64,000 nucleotides of DNA from Pseudaquabacterium pictum (GCF_005403045.1 NZ_BJCL01000003.1:524108-588107), one strand, 5' to 3'. Positions 1 to 7,962 are shown, counted from the stretch's first letter. Translations and numbers: made by a program. The notes: generated from the letters alone by a model not told the origin.

Positions 1-948
1 GGTCTTCAGGCTGGGCACGCCCTGGCCACTCTCGGCCACCACCCGCGACAGGTCGGCCAGGAAGGGCGTCGACGCCATGGTGAAGCTGCAGCCTTCGGAG
101 CGGATCAGCGCGGCCGCGCGTGCTGGTTCCCAGGTGTCCTGCAGCACCGCGCTGGCGCGCAGCAGGATCGGCATCATCAGGCCGTACATGAAGCCGGTCT
201 GGTGGGCCATCGGCGAGGCCATCAGCACCACGTCGTCGGCGCCCAGGCGCAGTCGCTCCGCATAGGGACGAATGTTGGCCATCACCGTGTTGGCGGTGTG
301 CATCACGCCCTTGGGCTCGCCGGTCGTGCCCGAGGTGTAGATCAGCTGAGTGATGTCGTCGGGGCCGGGTCGGTGGGCATGGAGGATCTGCGCCGCATCG
401 GGCGCGTTCTCCCAGGCCGGTTCGCTCAGCAGAGCCTCGTAGCTGTTGGCGCCGGTGCCGCCGACCACCACGACATGCTCCAGCTCGGGCAGGCTGGCGC
501 GCAGGCCGTTGGCCATCGCCTCATGGTCGAAATTGCGAAACACCTTGGGCACGATCAGCACCTTGGCTGCACCGTGCTTCAGCATGAACGACAGCTCGCG
601 CTCGCGGAAGATGTGCATCAACGGGTTCACCACCGCACCGATGCGCGAGCAGGCCAGGTAGGTGACGGTGAATTGCCACCAGTTCGGCAACTGCATCGCC
701 ACCACGTCATTGCGGCCCACGCCCAGCCGGGCCAGGCCCACGGCCACGCGGTCGGCCAGGCGGGCCAGTTCGCGGTAGGTCAGGCGGGCGACCTGGTCGC
801 CATCGAGTTGCAGCGCAGTCAGCGCGCGCTTGTCGGGGCAGGTGGCGACGCAGCCGTCCAACTCGTCGTTGATCGTGCGGTCAAGCCAGTGGCCCTGCGC
901 GACGGCGGCAGCACGGCGCGGGGGCAGCAGAACGGCGTCGAATTCCAT
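1..948 (-). CDS. aliA: Cyclohexanecarboxylate-CoA ligase (3' part lies outside window)
   Basis: This is an AMP-forming acyl-CoA synthetase; 316 codons are inside the window and the C-terminal part is cut off at base 1. The adenylation P-loop YTSGTTGEPKG is seen at residues 204-214. The start is ATG at 948, preceded by AGGAG. It is the last gene visible of the run badH-badI-aliB-aliA, 50 bp after aliB. Family knowledge: AliA activates cyclohexanecarboxylate to its CoA thioester in the cytoplasm, the entry step of the pathway whose later enzymes lie just upstream. Substrate is inferred from these neighbours, chiefly the very BadI-like and BadH-like proteins; the ligase alone could also be a medium-chain or aromatic acyl-CoA ligase. 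A hydratase gene (badK) is not in the window and could lie beyond base 1. Confidence 0.82.
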   Translation of the reverse strand, partial: MEFDAVLLPPRRAAAVAQGHWLDRTINDELDGCVATCPDKRALTALQLDGDQVARLTYRELARLADRVAVGLARLGVGRNDVVAMQLPNWWQFTVTYLACSRIGAVVNPLMHIFRERELSFMLKHGAAKVLIVPKVFRNFDHEAMANGLRASLPELEHVVVVGGTGANSYEALLSEPAWENAPDAAQILHAHRPGPDDITQLIYTSGTTGEPKGVMHTANTVMANIRPYAERLRLGADDVVLMASPMAHQTGFMYGLMMPILLRASAVLQDTWEPARAAALIRSEGCSFTMASTPFLADLSRVVAESGQGVPSLKT

Positions 949-998
949 GGTTTGTCTCCTGGTGTGTTCTGGTCGGGTCTCTGGGCACGCCGCGGTTT

Positions 999-2156
999 TC
1001 AGGCCGGCACGAACTGCCGCCCGGCGCGGGTGCGGGCGATGATGGTTTTCATGATCTGGGCCGTGCCGTCGCCGATCTGGAAGCCCAGCACGTCGCGCAG
1101 CCGCTGCTCCATCGGCCCGCGGTCGTAGCCGCCGTGGCCGAAGCAGAGCAGGCACTGGTGGATCACGTCGTAGGCCAGCTTCGGGCCCCACCACTTGGCC
1201 ATGCCGGCTTCGGCGGTGTGCGGCAGGCCGCGGTCTTTCAGCCACAGGCCCTGCAGGCACAGCAGGCGTGCGCCCTCGACCTCGGTGTCGAACTGCGCCA
1301 GCGGATGCGTCACGCCCTGGAAGGCCGACAGTGGCTGACCAAACGCCTGCCGCTGCGTGATCCAGGCCCAGGTCTCCTCCAGCGCCACCCGGGCGACGGC
1401 CAGGCACTGCAGGCCGATCAGCGAGCGTGAGAAGTCGAAGCCGTGCATCACCTGCACGAAGCCCTTGTTCTCGTCGCCGAGGCGGTGGGTGGCAGGCACG
1501 CGCACGTTCTCGAAGAAGATCGAGCCGCGGCCGATGGCGCGCTGGCCGTGGCAGTCAAAGCGGTTGGTCGTGATGCCCGGCGTGCCCATCGGCACCAGCA
1601 GCGCAGTCACGCCGTGGGCGCCAGACTCCGGCGTGCTGGTGCGTCCGAAGACCACCGAAATGTCGGCCTGGTCGGCGGCCGAGATCGAGGTCTTTTCGCC
1701 GTTGATCACGTAGTGGTCGCCATCGCGTTCGATGCGCAGCCGCAGGTTCGCCGCATCCGACCCGCCGCGGGGCTCGGTCAGCGCGATCGCGCAGATCGCC
1801 TTGCCGGCGACCAGCTTCTTCAGCCACGGGCCGACGACATCCGGGTTGCCGTACTTGGACAGGATCTGCGCGTTCAGCGATGCCAGCAGGTTCAGGTATG
1901 AGAAGCTCAGGTCGGCGCGGGCGATCTCCTCGTGGATCACGCCGGCGGCCAGGCAGCCCATGCCCAATCCGCCGAACTGCTCGGGCAGTTCCGGGCAGAT
2001 GAAGCCGAGCTCGCCCATCTCGGCCAGCAGCTGACGGTCCAGGTCGCGGCTCTTGTCGCGGGCCAGGAAGCCAGGCGCCACGCGCTCGGTGGCGAAGCGG
2101 CGCACACTGTCGGCAAGAGCCTGCAGGTCGCTGTCGATGTAGGGGTTCGGATTCAT
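999..2156 (-). CDS. aliB: Cyclohexanecarboxyl-CoA dehydrogenase (acyl-CoA dehydrogenase family)
   Basis: A 385-residue acyl-CoA dehydrogenase with the usual N-terminal helical, middle beta (ITALTEPRGGSDA-like stretch near residues 130-145) and C-terminal helical domains. It would use FAD to introduce the 1-ene double bond into cyclohexanecarboxyl-CoA and pass electrons to ETF. At the place of the catalytic Glu of medium-chain enzymes (YEGT motif) this protein has GDGT, so Asp363 sits where Glu is usual; no Glu is seen at the alternative helix-G position either (SRSLIGLQ). The ATG at 2156 has a GGAG upstream. It lies 21 bp after badI and 50 bp before aliA, so it is probably co-transcribed. The specific substrate is inferred from the cluster. 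Confidence 0.82.
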   Translation of the reverse strand: MNPNPYIDSDLQALADSVRRFATERVAPGFLARDKSRDLDRQLLAEMGELGFICPELPEQFGGLGMGCLAAGVIHEEIARADLSFSYLNLLASLNAQILSKYGNPDVVGPWLKKLVAGKAICAIALTEPRGGSDAANLRLRIERDGDHYVINGEKTSISAADQADISVVFGRTSTPESGAHGVTALLVPMGTPGITTNRFDCHGQRAIGRGSIFFENVRVPATHRLGDENKGFVQVMHGFDFSRSLIGLQCLAVARVALEETWAWITQRQAFGQPLSAFQGVTHPLAQFDTEVEGARLLCLQGLWLKDRGLPHTAEAGMAKWWGPKLAYDVIHQCLLCFGHGGYDRGPMEQRLRDVLGFQIGDGTAQIMKTIIARTRAGRQFVPA

Positions 2157-2177
2157 CGCGGCGCTCCGGCTGGACGC

Positions 2178-2960
2178 TTACTTGGCGTACTTCTTGAAGT
2201 CAGGCTTGCGCTTGTCCTTCAGCGCGTTCACCCCCTCGCGCGACTCCTCGGTGTCGTAGTACAGCTTCAGCGCGTACATGCCCATGCCGGCGATGCCGCT
2301 CTGGTGCGCGGTGTCGCAGTTGAAGCTGCGTTTGGCAATCGCGATGGCGGTGGGGCTGCGCTCGCAGATCGTCTCGGCCCATTCCTGCACCGTGGCGTCG
2401 AGCTGCTCGTGCGGCACGCAGACGTTTGCCAGACCCATCGCCACAGCCTCGGCGCCTGAGTAGCGCTTGTTCAGGTACCAGATCTCCCGCGCCTTCTTCT
2501 CACCCACCACGCGGGCCAGGAAGGCGGTGCCATAGCCTGGGTCGACCGAGCCCATCTTCGGGCCGACCTGGCCGAAGACGGCCTTCTCGGAGCAGATCGT
2601 CAGGTCGCAGATCGTGCAGAGCACGTTGCCGCCGCCGATGGCAAAGCCCTGCACCCGGGCGATCACCGGCTTGGGCACGTCGCGGATGGCGGTGTGCAGC
2701 TCTTCCATCGGCAAGCCGATGGTGCCGCGGCCGTCGTAGTTGCCGTCGTGCGCCGATTGGTCGCCGCCGGTGCAGAAGGCCTTCTCGCCGGCGCCGGCCA
2801 GCACGATGCAGCCCACTTCGCGGTCGTAGCCTGCCTTGTTCAAGGCCTTGATCAGTTCGTCGCAGGTGGTGCCGCGGAACGCGTTCATCTTGTCCGGGCG
2901 GTTGATCGTGATCCAGGCCACGCCGTTGCGGACTTCGTACAGGATGTCTTCGAATTTCAT
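2178..2960 (-). CDS. badI: 2-ketocyclohexanecarboxyl-CoA hydrolase (ring opening)
   Basis: A 260-residue crotonase-fold protein that closely matches my memory of Rhodopseudomonas palustris BadI in length and nearly throughout its sequence, including NAFRGTTCDELIKAL at 26-40 and the MenB-like GPKMGSVDPGYGTAFLAR at 133-150. Oxyanion-hole glycines are expected in FCTGGDQ (62-68) and AIGGGN (107-112). BadI hydrolyses the ring C-C bond of 2-ketocyclohexanecarboxyl-CoA to give pimelyl-CoA, the committed ring-cleavage step. Start ATG at 2960 follows GGAGACACC. It lies 40 bp downstream of badH and 21 bp upstream of aliB. This is the strongest single identification of the cluster. Confidence 0.93.
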   Translation of the reverse strand: MKFEDILYEVRNGVAWITINRPDKMNAFRGTTCDELIKALNKAGYDREVGCIVLAGAGEKAFCTGGDQSAHDGNYDGRGTIGLPMEELHTAIRDVPKPVIARVQGFAIGGGNVLCTICDLTICSEKAVFGQVGPKMGSVDPGYGTAFLARVVGEKKAREIWYLNKRYSGAEAVAMGLANVCVPHEQLDATVQEWAETICERSPTAIAIAKRSFNCDTAHQSGIAGMGMYALKLYYDTEESREGVNALKDKRKPDFKKYAK

Positions 2961-3000
2961 GGTGTCTCCAGGGATGTGTGGGATGGGAAGCGCCGAGAGG

Positions 3001-3768
3001 TCAACCGTGCATCGTCAGACCGCCCGACACCGAGATCACCTGCCCGGTGATGAAGCCCGCGTCATCGCTGCCGAAGAAGGCCAGTGCGCTGGCCAGGTCG
3101 TCCGGCTGGCCAAGTCGGCCCAGCGGGATGGCGCTGCGGAAGGCTTCCAGCAGCTTGGCCGGGTCCCGCGCGCCTTCGACCACACCGGCAAGCAGCGCGG
3201 TTTCGGTCGGGCCGGGGCAGACGACGTTGACAGTGATGCCCTGGCGGGCGTGTTCACGCGCCAGGGTCTTCGACAGCGCCACCAGGCCGCCCTTGCAGGC
3301 CGAATAAACCGCTTCGCCGGAGGAACCGCCGCGGGCGGCGTCGGACGCGACATTCACGATACGGCCGTAGCGACGCTCGGCCATGCCGGGCAGCACGGCG
3401 TGCAGCATGTGCAGCGCGCCGGTCAGGTTGATCGCGATCAGCTTGTCCCACTCGGCCGGCACGGTCTTGACGAACGGCTTGAAGACATCCCAGCCGGCGT
3501 TGTTCACCAGCACGGCAATCGGGCCAAGCTCGGCCTCGGCGGCGGCCACCGCCTGGTCCACCGCGGCGCGGTCGGTGATGTCGCAGCGGAAGGCGTGGGC
3601 GATGCCACCTGCCTCGCGGATGCCGGAGGCCACCTTCTGCGCAGCCTCCAGGTTCAGGTCGAAGACGGCGACCTTGGCGCCTTCGTGCGCAAAGCGCCGG
3701 CAGGCGGCGCTGCCGATGCCACCGCCGCCGCCTGTGATCACCACTGTCTTGTCGTTCAGATTGCGCAT
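3001..3768 (-). CDS. badH: 2-hydroxycyclohexanecarboxyl-CoA dehydrogenase (SDR)
   Basis: A 255-residue short-chain dehydrogenase: glycine-rich TGGGGGIG at 12-19, NNAG at 89-92 and the catalytic set Ser142, Tyr155, Lys159 (YSACK). It would oxidise 2-hydroxycyclohexanecarboxyl-CoA to the ketone that BadI opens, with NAD+. I chose the ATG at 3768 because CAGGAG lies just before it and because this gives exactly the length of the known BadH; an in-frame upstream start at 3819 would run into the operator. The C-terminus ending in VSGGLTMHG and the stretch ITVNVVCPGPT are BadH-like. It is the first gene of the badH-badI-aliB-aliA run and faces the same way as badR, which is upstream. Confidence 0.9.
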   Translation of the reverse strand: MRNLNDKTVVITGGGGGIGSAACRRFAHEGAKVAVFDLNLEAAQKVASGIREAGGIAHAFRCDITDRAAVDQAVAAAEAELGPIAVLVNNAGWDVFKPFVKTVPAEWDKLIAINLTGALHMLHAVLPGMAERRYGRIVNVASDAARGGSSGEAVYSACKGGLVALSKTLAREHARQGITVNVVCPGPTETALLAGVVEGARDPAKLLEAFRSAIPLGRLGQPDDLASALAFFGSDDAGFITGQVISVSGGLTMHG

Positions 3769-3821
3769 GTCGAGCTCCTGGGTTGGGACCGGCAGGACAT
3801 GTGCGTCTGCAACGGTCATTG

Positions 3822-3834
3822 CATTGAGTCAATG
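3822..3834. promoter_or_regulatory. 13-bp palindrome, putative BadR operator for badH
   Basis: CATTGAGTCAATG is a perfect inverted repeat centred on one base, 54 bp upstream of the badH start. Eleven of 13 bases recur at 4699-4711 upstream of the MarR gene itself. Position between regulator and target operon and palindromy fit a MarR-family operator; binding is inferred. Confidence 0.55.
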
Positions 3835-3866
3835 TGTTGTCTCATTATGCGGAGATCCGATGCGAA

Positions 3867-3884
3867 ACGACAATAGGTTGTCGT
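3867..3884. promoter_or_regulatory. 7+4+7 inverted repeat upstream of badH
   Basis: ACGACAA and TTGTCGT are perfectly complementary and separated by TAGG. It sits about 100 bp upstream of the badH start in the AT-richest part of the badR-badH gap, so it may be a second regulator site or part of an activator site. No regulator can be assigned from the sequence. Confidence 0.4.
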
Positions 3885-3937
3885 ATTAATTTTCTTTGGG
3901 GCTTACCCTATGTCGACCACGCTAGGAGTGCAGCCTC

Positions 3938-3980
3938 ACGGAGGTGGGTGTGATGCGCCAATCCATTGGCGCACCTCCGT
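3938..3980. repeat. Long hairpin after badR
   Basis: Two nested inverted repeats: ACGGAGGT with ACCTCCGT (outer) and TGCGCCAA with TTGGCGCA (inner, loop TCCA). The hairpin lies downstream of the badR stop on the minus strand and upstream of badH. No T-run follows on either strand, so an intrinsic terminator is possible but not demonstrated; it could also be an mRNA processing structure. Confidence 0.45.
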
Positions 3981-4093
3981 CAGGATGTTTCAGATGGAAG
4001 CGCTGGGCCCCGCGCTCACGGGCAGGCACGCCATGGGCACATGGCGCCGGTGCCGAAGGCCGGCCCGGCGAAGTGCGGCCGGATCTGAGAGTT

Positions 4094-4657
4094 TCAGAGC
4101 GCAGCGGTCTCGCCGTCCGGCCCCTGGTCCAGGCGCTGCATGTTCTCCAACAGCCGCAGCAGGTAGTGCAGGGTGTGGGTGATGTCGCCGAGCGAGAACT
4201 CGTCGAGTGCCTGGGCGTAGTAGGCATTGATCTTGGGCCTGGCCAGGTCCAGCCAGACGTGGCGCCCATGGTCGGTCATGCGGATCAGGCGAGACCGCCG
4301 ATCCTTCTCGTCGGGCTCCACGCAGATGTGGCCGTCGCGTTCCATGCGGCCGAGCACGCCCGACAGGTTTTGCCGGCTGACCATCAGATAGCGGGCCAGC
4401 TCATTCACACCCATGCCCGGCGCGGACTCTGGCCGCGAGAGCGCGCCCAGAACGGCCCACTGCTGGGTGGTGAGGCCTTCGCTCTCGACCGCGCGCGAGC
4501 CAGTTTTGTGCAGCAGGTTGGTGCACTGGTACAAACGAAAGAACAACCGGTTGGCCAACTCCATCCGGGCTGCTTCGCGGCTGTCTTGTGGATCTGCTTG
4601 TGACGACTGGCCGCCGGATGTTGGCAGTGCGGGTGGCTTGGGCATGGGCATAGGCAT
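4094..4657 (-). CDS. badR: MarR-family regulator of the bad operon
   Basis: A 187-residue MarR-type winged-helix protein: N-terminal dimerisation helix (RLFFRLYQCTNLLHK), recognition helix region VNELARYLMVSRQNLSGVLGRMERDG and a DEKDRRSRLIRMTDHG wing. In R. palustris the MarR protein BadR controls the same genes and responds to a CoA intermediate of alicyclic acid breakdown; here the function is inferred from position directly upstream of badH in the same orientation. The start is uncertain: ATG codons at 4657, 4651 and 4645 encode an odd MPMPMP stretch, and an in-frame TTG lies at 4696; none has a convincing ribosome site. Confidence 0.75.
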   Translation of the reverse strand: MPMPMPKPPALPTSGGQSSQADPQDSREAARMELANRLFFRLYQCTNLLHKTGSRAVESEGLTTQQWAVLGALSRPESAPGMGVNELARYLMVSRQNLSGVLGRMERDGHICVEPDEKDRRSRLIRMTDHGRHVWLDLARPKINAYYAQALDEFSLGDITHTLHYLLRLLENMQRLDQGPDGETAAL

Positions 4658-4693
4658 AGGACCGGTGGAATGGCGCACACTGCAGACGATCTG

Positions 4694-4711
4694 CAATGCA
4701 TTGACTCATTT
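4694..4711. promoter_or_regulatory. Operator-like palindromes upstream of badR
   Basis: CAATGCATTG (4694-4703) is a perfect 10-bp palindrome, overlapped by CATTGACTCATTT (4699-4711), which matches the badH-side palindrome at 11 of 13 positions. It lies about 40 bp upstream of the chosen badR start, fitting autoregulation. Confidence 0.5.
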
Positions 4712-4792
4712 TGCCAGCAGCAGCCTGCCGCAGGTTGCCGCCACCATGGCCATGCGCTGCAATTCGCTGCGGGCTGCCGGCCGCAATCGCCA

Positions 4793-5476
4793 TCAACGCT
4801 CAGGCGGTTCGATTGGCGAATCACGTCGAACCGTGCCGGCTTGCCAAGCCGGCAGGCGCCAATCCAGCAGAACTGCAGCAACGCGCAGCGCGGTCGCTGT
4901 GCCAGCAGCGGCCAGCAGGGCGCCCCACTGCGACAGGCCTGCGGCGTGTGCCAGAACCAATACCCAGCCGCCCGCGAATGAGCAGATGGCGTAGGGCCGA
5001 TGGTCGCTGAACGCTCTGGGAATCTCGTTGCAGACGATGTCGCGCAACACGCCGCCGAACACCGCCGTCACCATGCCCAGGATCACGGCAATGATGGCCG
5101 GCATCTGTGCATCGATGGCGATTTGTGTGCCCACCGCAGTGAACAACCCGAGTCCGAGTGCATCGGGCCACTGCATGGCCCGCGCCGTTGGATCCAGATG
5201 CTTGGCGCGCATTACGAGCATGGCGCCCACGCACAGCGCGAGCAGGACCCACACCCATCCCGCGTGCTGCACCCAGAACAGCGGGCGCCTGTCCAGCAGG
5301 ATGTCACGGACGGTGCCGCCGCCAAAGGCCGCCAGTCCCGCCACGACGCAGATGCCCACGGCGTCGAGGCGCTTGCGGGCGCCTTCGATCACACCCGACA
5401 GGGCGAACGCAATGGTGGCGACGACCTCCACGGCAAACTGTGTCTGGGATAGCGCCCACGGCAAGGCATTCGGCAT
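4793..5476 (-). CDS. TRIC-type (UPF0126) membrane channel protein
   Basis: A 227-residue inner-membrane protein made of two homologous halves, each with a GGGTVRDILL / GGVLRDIVCNEIP signature (near residues 53-62 and 140-152), as in bacterial trimeric intracellular cation channel proteins (YadS/YicG family, formerly UPF0126). Hydrophobic segments are spread along most of the length. Family members conduct K+ or other monovalent cations; the physiological role in bacteria is poorly known, and E. coli YicG has been linked to glycine uptake or release, which I recall only loosely. It ends 97 bp before the TTG-side region of badR and begins 63 bp after the end of the IclR gene. It does not look functionally tied to either catabolic cluster. 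Confidence 0.85.
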   Translation of the reverse strand: MPNALPWALSQTQFAVEVVATIAFALSGVIEGARKRLDAVGICVVAGLAAFGGGTVRDILLDRRPLFWVQHAGWVWVLLALCVGAMLVMRAKHLDPTARAMQWPDALGLGLFTAVGTQIAIDAQMPAIIAVILGMVTAVFGGVLRDIVCNEIPRAFSDHRPYAICSFAGGWVLVLAHAAGLSQWGALLAAAGTATALRVAAVLLDWRLPAWQAGTVRRDSPIEPPER

Positions 5477-5539
5477 GTGATTTCTCGATCGCTGTCAGGT
5501 CGCGAGGTGGGCGTGGCTTCGATACGCGCTCGCACGCAT

Positions 5540-6358
5540 TCAGTGTGGCAGCAGACTGCCCAGACGTTCGGCCACCGCCTGCAACAGCGGCAGGTAGCGC
5601 CGCTGCATCTCGGCCGCCGACTGCTGCTGTGGCCGGCTGCTCACATTGATGGCCGCCACCACCCGGCCGGCGTGGTCGCGCAGCGGCACGGCCAGCGACA
5701 TCAGGCCCAGTTCCAGTTCCTCGTTGACCAGCGCCCAGCCCTGGCGGCGCACCTGCGCCAAGGTGCGCAGCAGTTTGCCGGCGTCGATGGTCGTCTTCGG
5801 CGTCAGCGGCTGCAGGTCCATGGCTTGCACTCGGCGGGTGCGCTCGTCTTCGGCCAGGCTGGCTAGCAGCACCCGGCCCATCGATGTGCAGTGCGCTGGC
5901 AGCCGCGAGCCGATGCCCAGGTTGATCGACATGATCTTCTGCGCCGGCACCCGCACCATGTAGACGATCTGGTCGCCGTCGAGCACCGATGCCGACGTGG
6001 ATTCGCGGGTCTGCTGGGTCAGTTCCTCCATCAGTGGCTGCGCCTGGTGCCACCAAGGCTGGGCGCTGAGATAGGCGAAGCCGAGTTCCAGCACCTTGGG
6101 TGTCAGGCGGAATTGGCGGCCGTCCTGCTCGACATAGCCCAGCGTCTGCAAGGTCAGCAGAATGCGGCGCGCGCCGGCGCGGGTCAGTCCCACGCGCTCG
6201 GCGGTCTCGCTGAGGGTCTGCGCCGGCGCCTCCGCGCCGAAGCTGCGCAGCACCTCCAGCCCCCGGGCGAAGGACTGGACGTAGCCGTCGCCAGGCTTCA
6301 GTGGGTCCGTCGCGGGCGGGGCGGGATCTTGGTCGTGATCGTGGTCGAACTTGGGCAT
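5540..6358 (-). CDS. pcaR: IclR-family regulator of the 3-oxoadipate genes (PcaR/PcaU-like)
   Basis: A 272-residue IclR protein: winged helix-turn-helix at about 25-85 (SFARGLEVLRSFG, LTLQTLGYVEQDGRQF) followed by the effector-binding domain with LPAHCTSMGRVLLA, typical of the PcaR/PobR/CatR subgroup. Such regulators sense 3-oxoadipate or protocatechuate and activate pca genes. Start ATG at 6358 with GGAGG upstream. It is divergent from pcaIJFD, and the shared 187-bp gap holds a 32-bp palindrome suited to it. The N-terminus has a His/Asp-rich stretch (KFDHDHDQDP) not needed for the fold. Confidence 0.85.
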   Translation of the reverse strand: MPKFDHDHDQDPAPPATDPLKPGDGYVQSFARGLEVLRSFGAEAPAQTLSETAERVGLTRAGARRILLTLQTLGYVEQDGRQFRLTPKVLELGFAYLSAQPWWHQAQPLMEELTQQTRESTSASVLDGDQIVYMVRVPAQKIMSINLGIGSRLPAHCTSMGRVLLASLAEDERTRRVQAMDLQPLTPKTTIDAGKLLRTLAQVRRQGWALVNEELELGLMSLAVPLRDHAGRVVAAINVSSRPQQQSAAEMQRRYLPLLQAVAERLGSLLPH

Positions 6359-6441
6359 CGGGCCTCCGTCTGCAGCGCGCTGCTGCACATCTGCCACCTT
6401 GACAGCGGGCGGTGAGGTGCTTAGGCTGCGCACCTCATGAA

Positions 6442-6473
6442 TTCTATACACGAACACATGTTCGTATATAGAA
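6442..6473. promoter_or_regulatory. 32-bp near-perfect palindrome in the pcaR-pcaI gap
   Basis: Fourteen of 16 base pairs match around the centre at 6457/6458: TTCTATA and ACGAACA on the left mirror TGTTCGT and TATAGAA on the right. It lies 72 bp before pcaI and 83 bp before pcaR in an AT-rich patch. Size, symmetry and place fit an IclR-type PcaR operator that controls both directions; binding is inferred. Confidence 0.65.
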
Positions 6474-6545
6474 CAAACTACAACTTGGCGGTAGCGTGGG
6501 GACAGCGCGCCTGCCGTCCACCCCGCACTGTCCGCAGGCTCCTCC

Positions 6546-7247
6546 ATGATCGACAAGACCCTTGCCTCCGCCGCGGCTGCGCTGGCCGATGTGCGCGACG
6601 GCGCCACTGTGATGATCGGTGGCTTCGGCACCGCCGGGCTACCCCACGAACTGATCGACGCGCTGATCGACACCGGCGCACGCGACCTGGTAGTCGTCAA
6701 CAACAACGCGGGTAACGGCGACACCGGGCTGGCCCGGTTGCTGGCGCTCAAGCGCGTGCGCAAGATGATCTGCTCGTTCCCGCGCCAGGCCGACAGCCAC
6801 CACTTTGACGCGCTGTACCGCGCCGGGCAGATCGAACTCGAACTGGTGCCGCAGGGCAACCTGGCTGAGCGCATCCGCGCCGCAGGCGCCGGCATCGGTG
6901 GCTTCTTCACGCCCACCGGCTACGGCACCACATTGGCCAAGGGCAAGGAGACCCGCCTGATCGACGGACGCGGCTTCGTGCTCGAGTCGCCCATCCATGG
7001 TGACTTCGCGCTGATTCGGGCCGAGAAGGGCGACCGCTGGGGCAACCTGACCTACCGCATGACGGCGCGCAACTTCGGACCGGTGATGGCGATGGCGGCC
7101 AAGGTCACTGTCGCCACCGTGCACGAGGTCGTCGAACTCGGCGCGCTCGATCCGGAGAGCGTGGTCACGCCCGGCCTGTTCGTGCAGCGCCTCGTGCGGG
7201 TCGATCGGGTCGCCACCACCGCCGGCGGCTTCAAGCAGGCCGCCTGA
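6546..7247 (+). CDS. pcaI: 3-oxoadipate CoA-transferase subunit A
   Basis: A 233-residue family I CoA-transferase alpha subunit with the N-terminal signature GGFGTAGLPHEL (25-36). With PcaJ it moves CoA from succinyl-CoA to 3-oxoadipate in the last part of the 3-oxoadipate pathway. It is the first gene of pcaIJFD, 14 bp before pcaJ, and is divergent from pcaR. The ribosome site before the ATG is weak. The pair could equally be called catIJ since only the catechol branch is present here; no protocatechuate genes (pcaGH, pcaB, pcaC) are in the window. Confidence 0.92.
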   Translation: MIDKTLASAAAALADVRDGATVMIGGFGTAGLPHELIDALIDTGARDLVVVNNNAGNGDTGLARLLALKRVRKMICSFPRQADSHHFDALYRAGQIELELVPQGNLAERIRAAGAGIGGFFTPTGYGTTLAKGKETRLIDGRGFVLESPIHGDFALIRAEKGDRWGNLTYRMTARNFGPVMAMAAKVTVATVHEVVELGALDPESVVTPGLFVQRLVRVDRVATTAGGFKQAA

Positions 7248-7261
7248 CCGAGGAGCACACC

Positions 7262-7936
7262 ATGAACGCACCGAATCCCTCGACCTTGGCTGGCGTCACC
7301 CGCTGGACCCGCGACCAGATCGCCCGCCGCGTGGCACAAGACATCCCCGACGGAGCTGTCGTCAACCTCGGTATCGGCCTGCCCACCGCGGTGGCCAACC
7401 ACCTCGGCGCCGACAAGGAAGTGGTGTTGCACTCCGAGAACGGCGTGATCGGCATGGGCCCGGCGCCCGCATCCGGCGACGAGGACTATGACCTCATCAA
7501 CGCTGGCAAGCAGCCGGTCACGCTGCTGCCCGGCGGTTGCTTCTTCCACCACGCCGACAGCTTCGCGATGATGCGCGGCGGCCACCTCGACATCTGCGTG
7601 CTCGGCGCGTTTCAGGTGTCGGCTGCTGGCGACCTGGCCAACTGGCACACAGGGGCACCCGATGCCATCCCGGCGGTCGGCGGCGCGATGGACCTGGCCA
7701 TCGGTGCAAAGAAGACGCTGGTGATGATGGACTACCTGACCAAGGGCGGCGAGGCCAAGCTGGTGCCCGCCTGCACCTATCCGCTGACTGGCCTGGCCTG
7801 CGTGAGCCGCCTCTACAGCGACTTGGCGGTGATCGACCTGGCCGGCGGCCATGCCACCGTGGTCGACTTGGCTCCGGGACTGAGCCTGGACACGCTGCAG
7901 TCACTCACCCCTGGCATCACGCTGCAAGCCGCGTGA
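7262..7936 (+). CDS. pcaJ: 3-oxoadipate CoA-transferase subunit B
   Basis: A 224-residue CoA-transferase beta subunit. The SENG motif (58-61) carries Glu59, the residue that in this family forms the glutamyl-CoA intermediate. It pairs with PcaI to make 3-oxoadipyl-CoA. ATG at 7262 follows GAGGAGCACACC, a strong ribosome site. It lies 14 bp after pcaI and 26 bp before pcaF, so one transcript is expected. Confidence 0.93.
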   Translation: MNAPNPSTLAGVTRWTRDQIARRVAQDIPDGAVVNLGIGLPTAVANHLGADKEVVLHSENGVIGMGPAPASGDEDYDLINAGKQPVTLLPGGCFFHHADSFAMMRGGHLDICVLGAFQVSAAGDLANWHTGAPDAIPAVGGAMDLAIGAKKTLVMMDYLTKGGEAKLVPACTYPLTGLACVSRLYSDLAVIDLAGGHATVVDLAPGLSLDTLQSLTPGITLQAA

Positions 7937-7962
7937 GCCAGCACCTATTTCCTGGAGACCCC

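Noticed and set aside
3769..3819. Longer badH start
   Set aside because: The ATG at 3768 has a good ribosome site and gives the known BadH length; the longer form would run to within a few bases of the putative operator.
4658..4696. Longer badR start at a TTG
   Set aside because: It would place the start inside the operator-like palindrome and adds residues unlike MarR N-termini.
5540..6916. 458-codon frame covering the IclR gene and the divergent promoter
   Set aside because: The first 186 codons cross the palindrome and the start of pcaI on the other strand; only the part from 6358 encodes the IclR fold.
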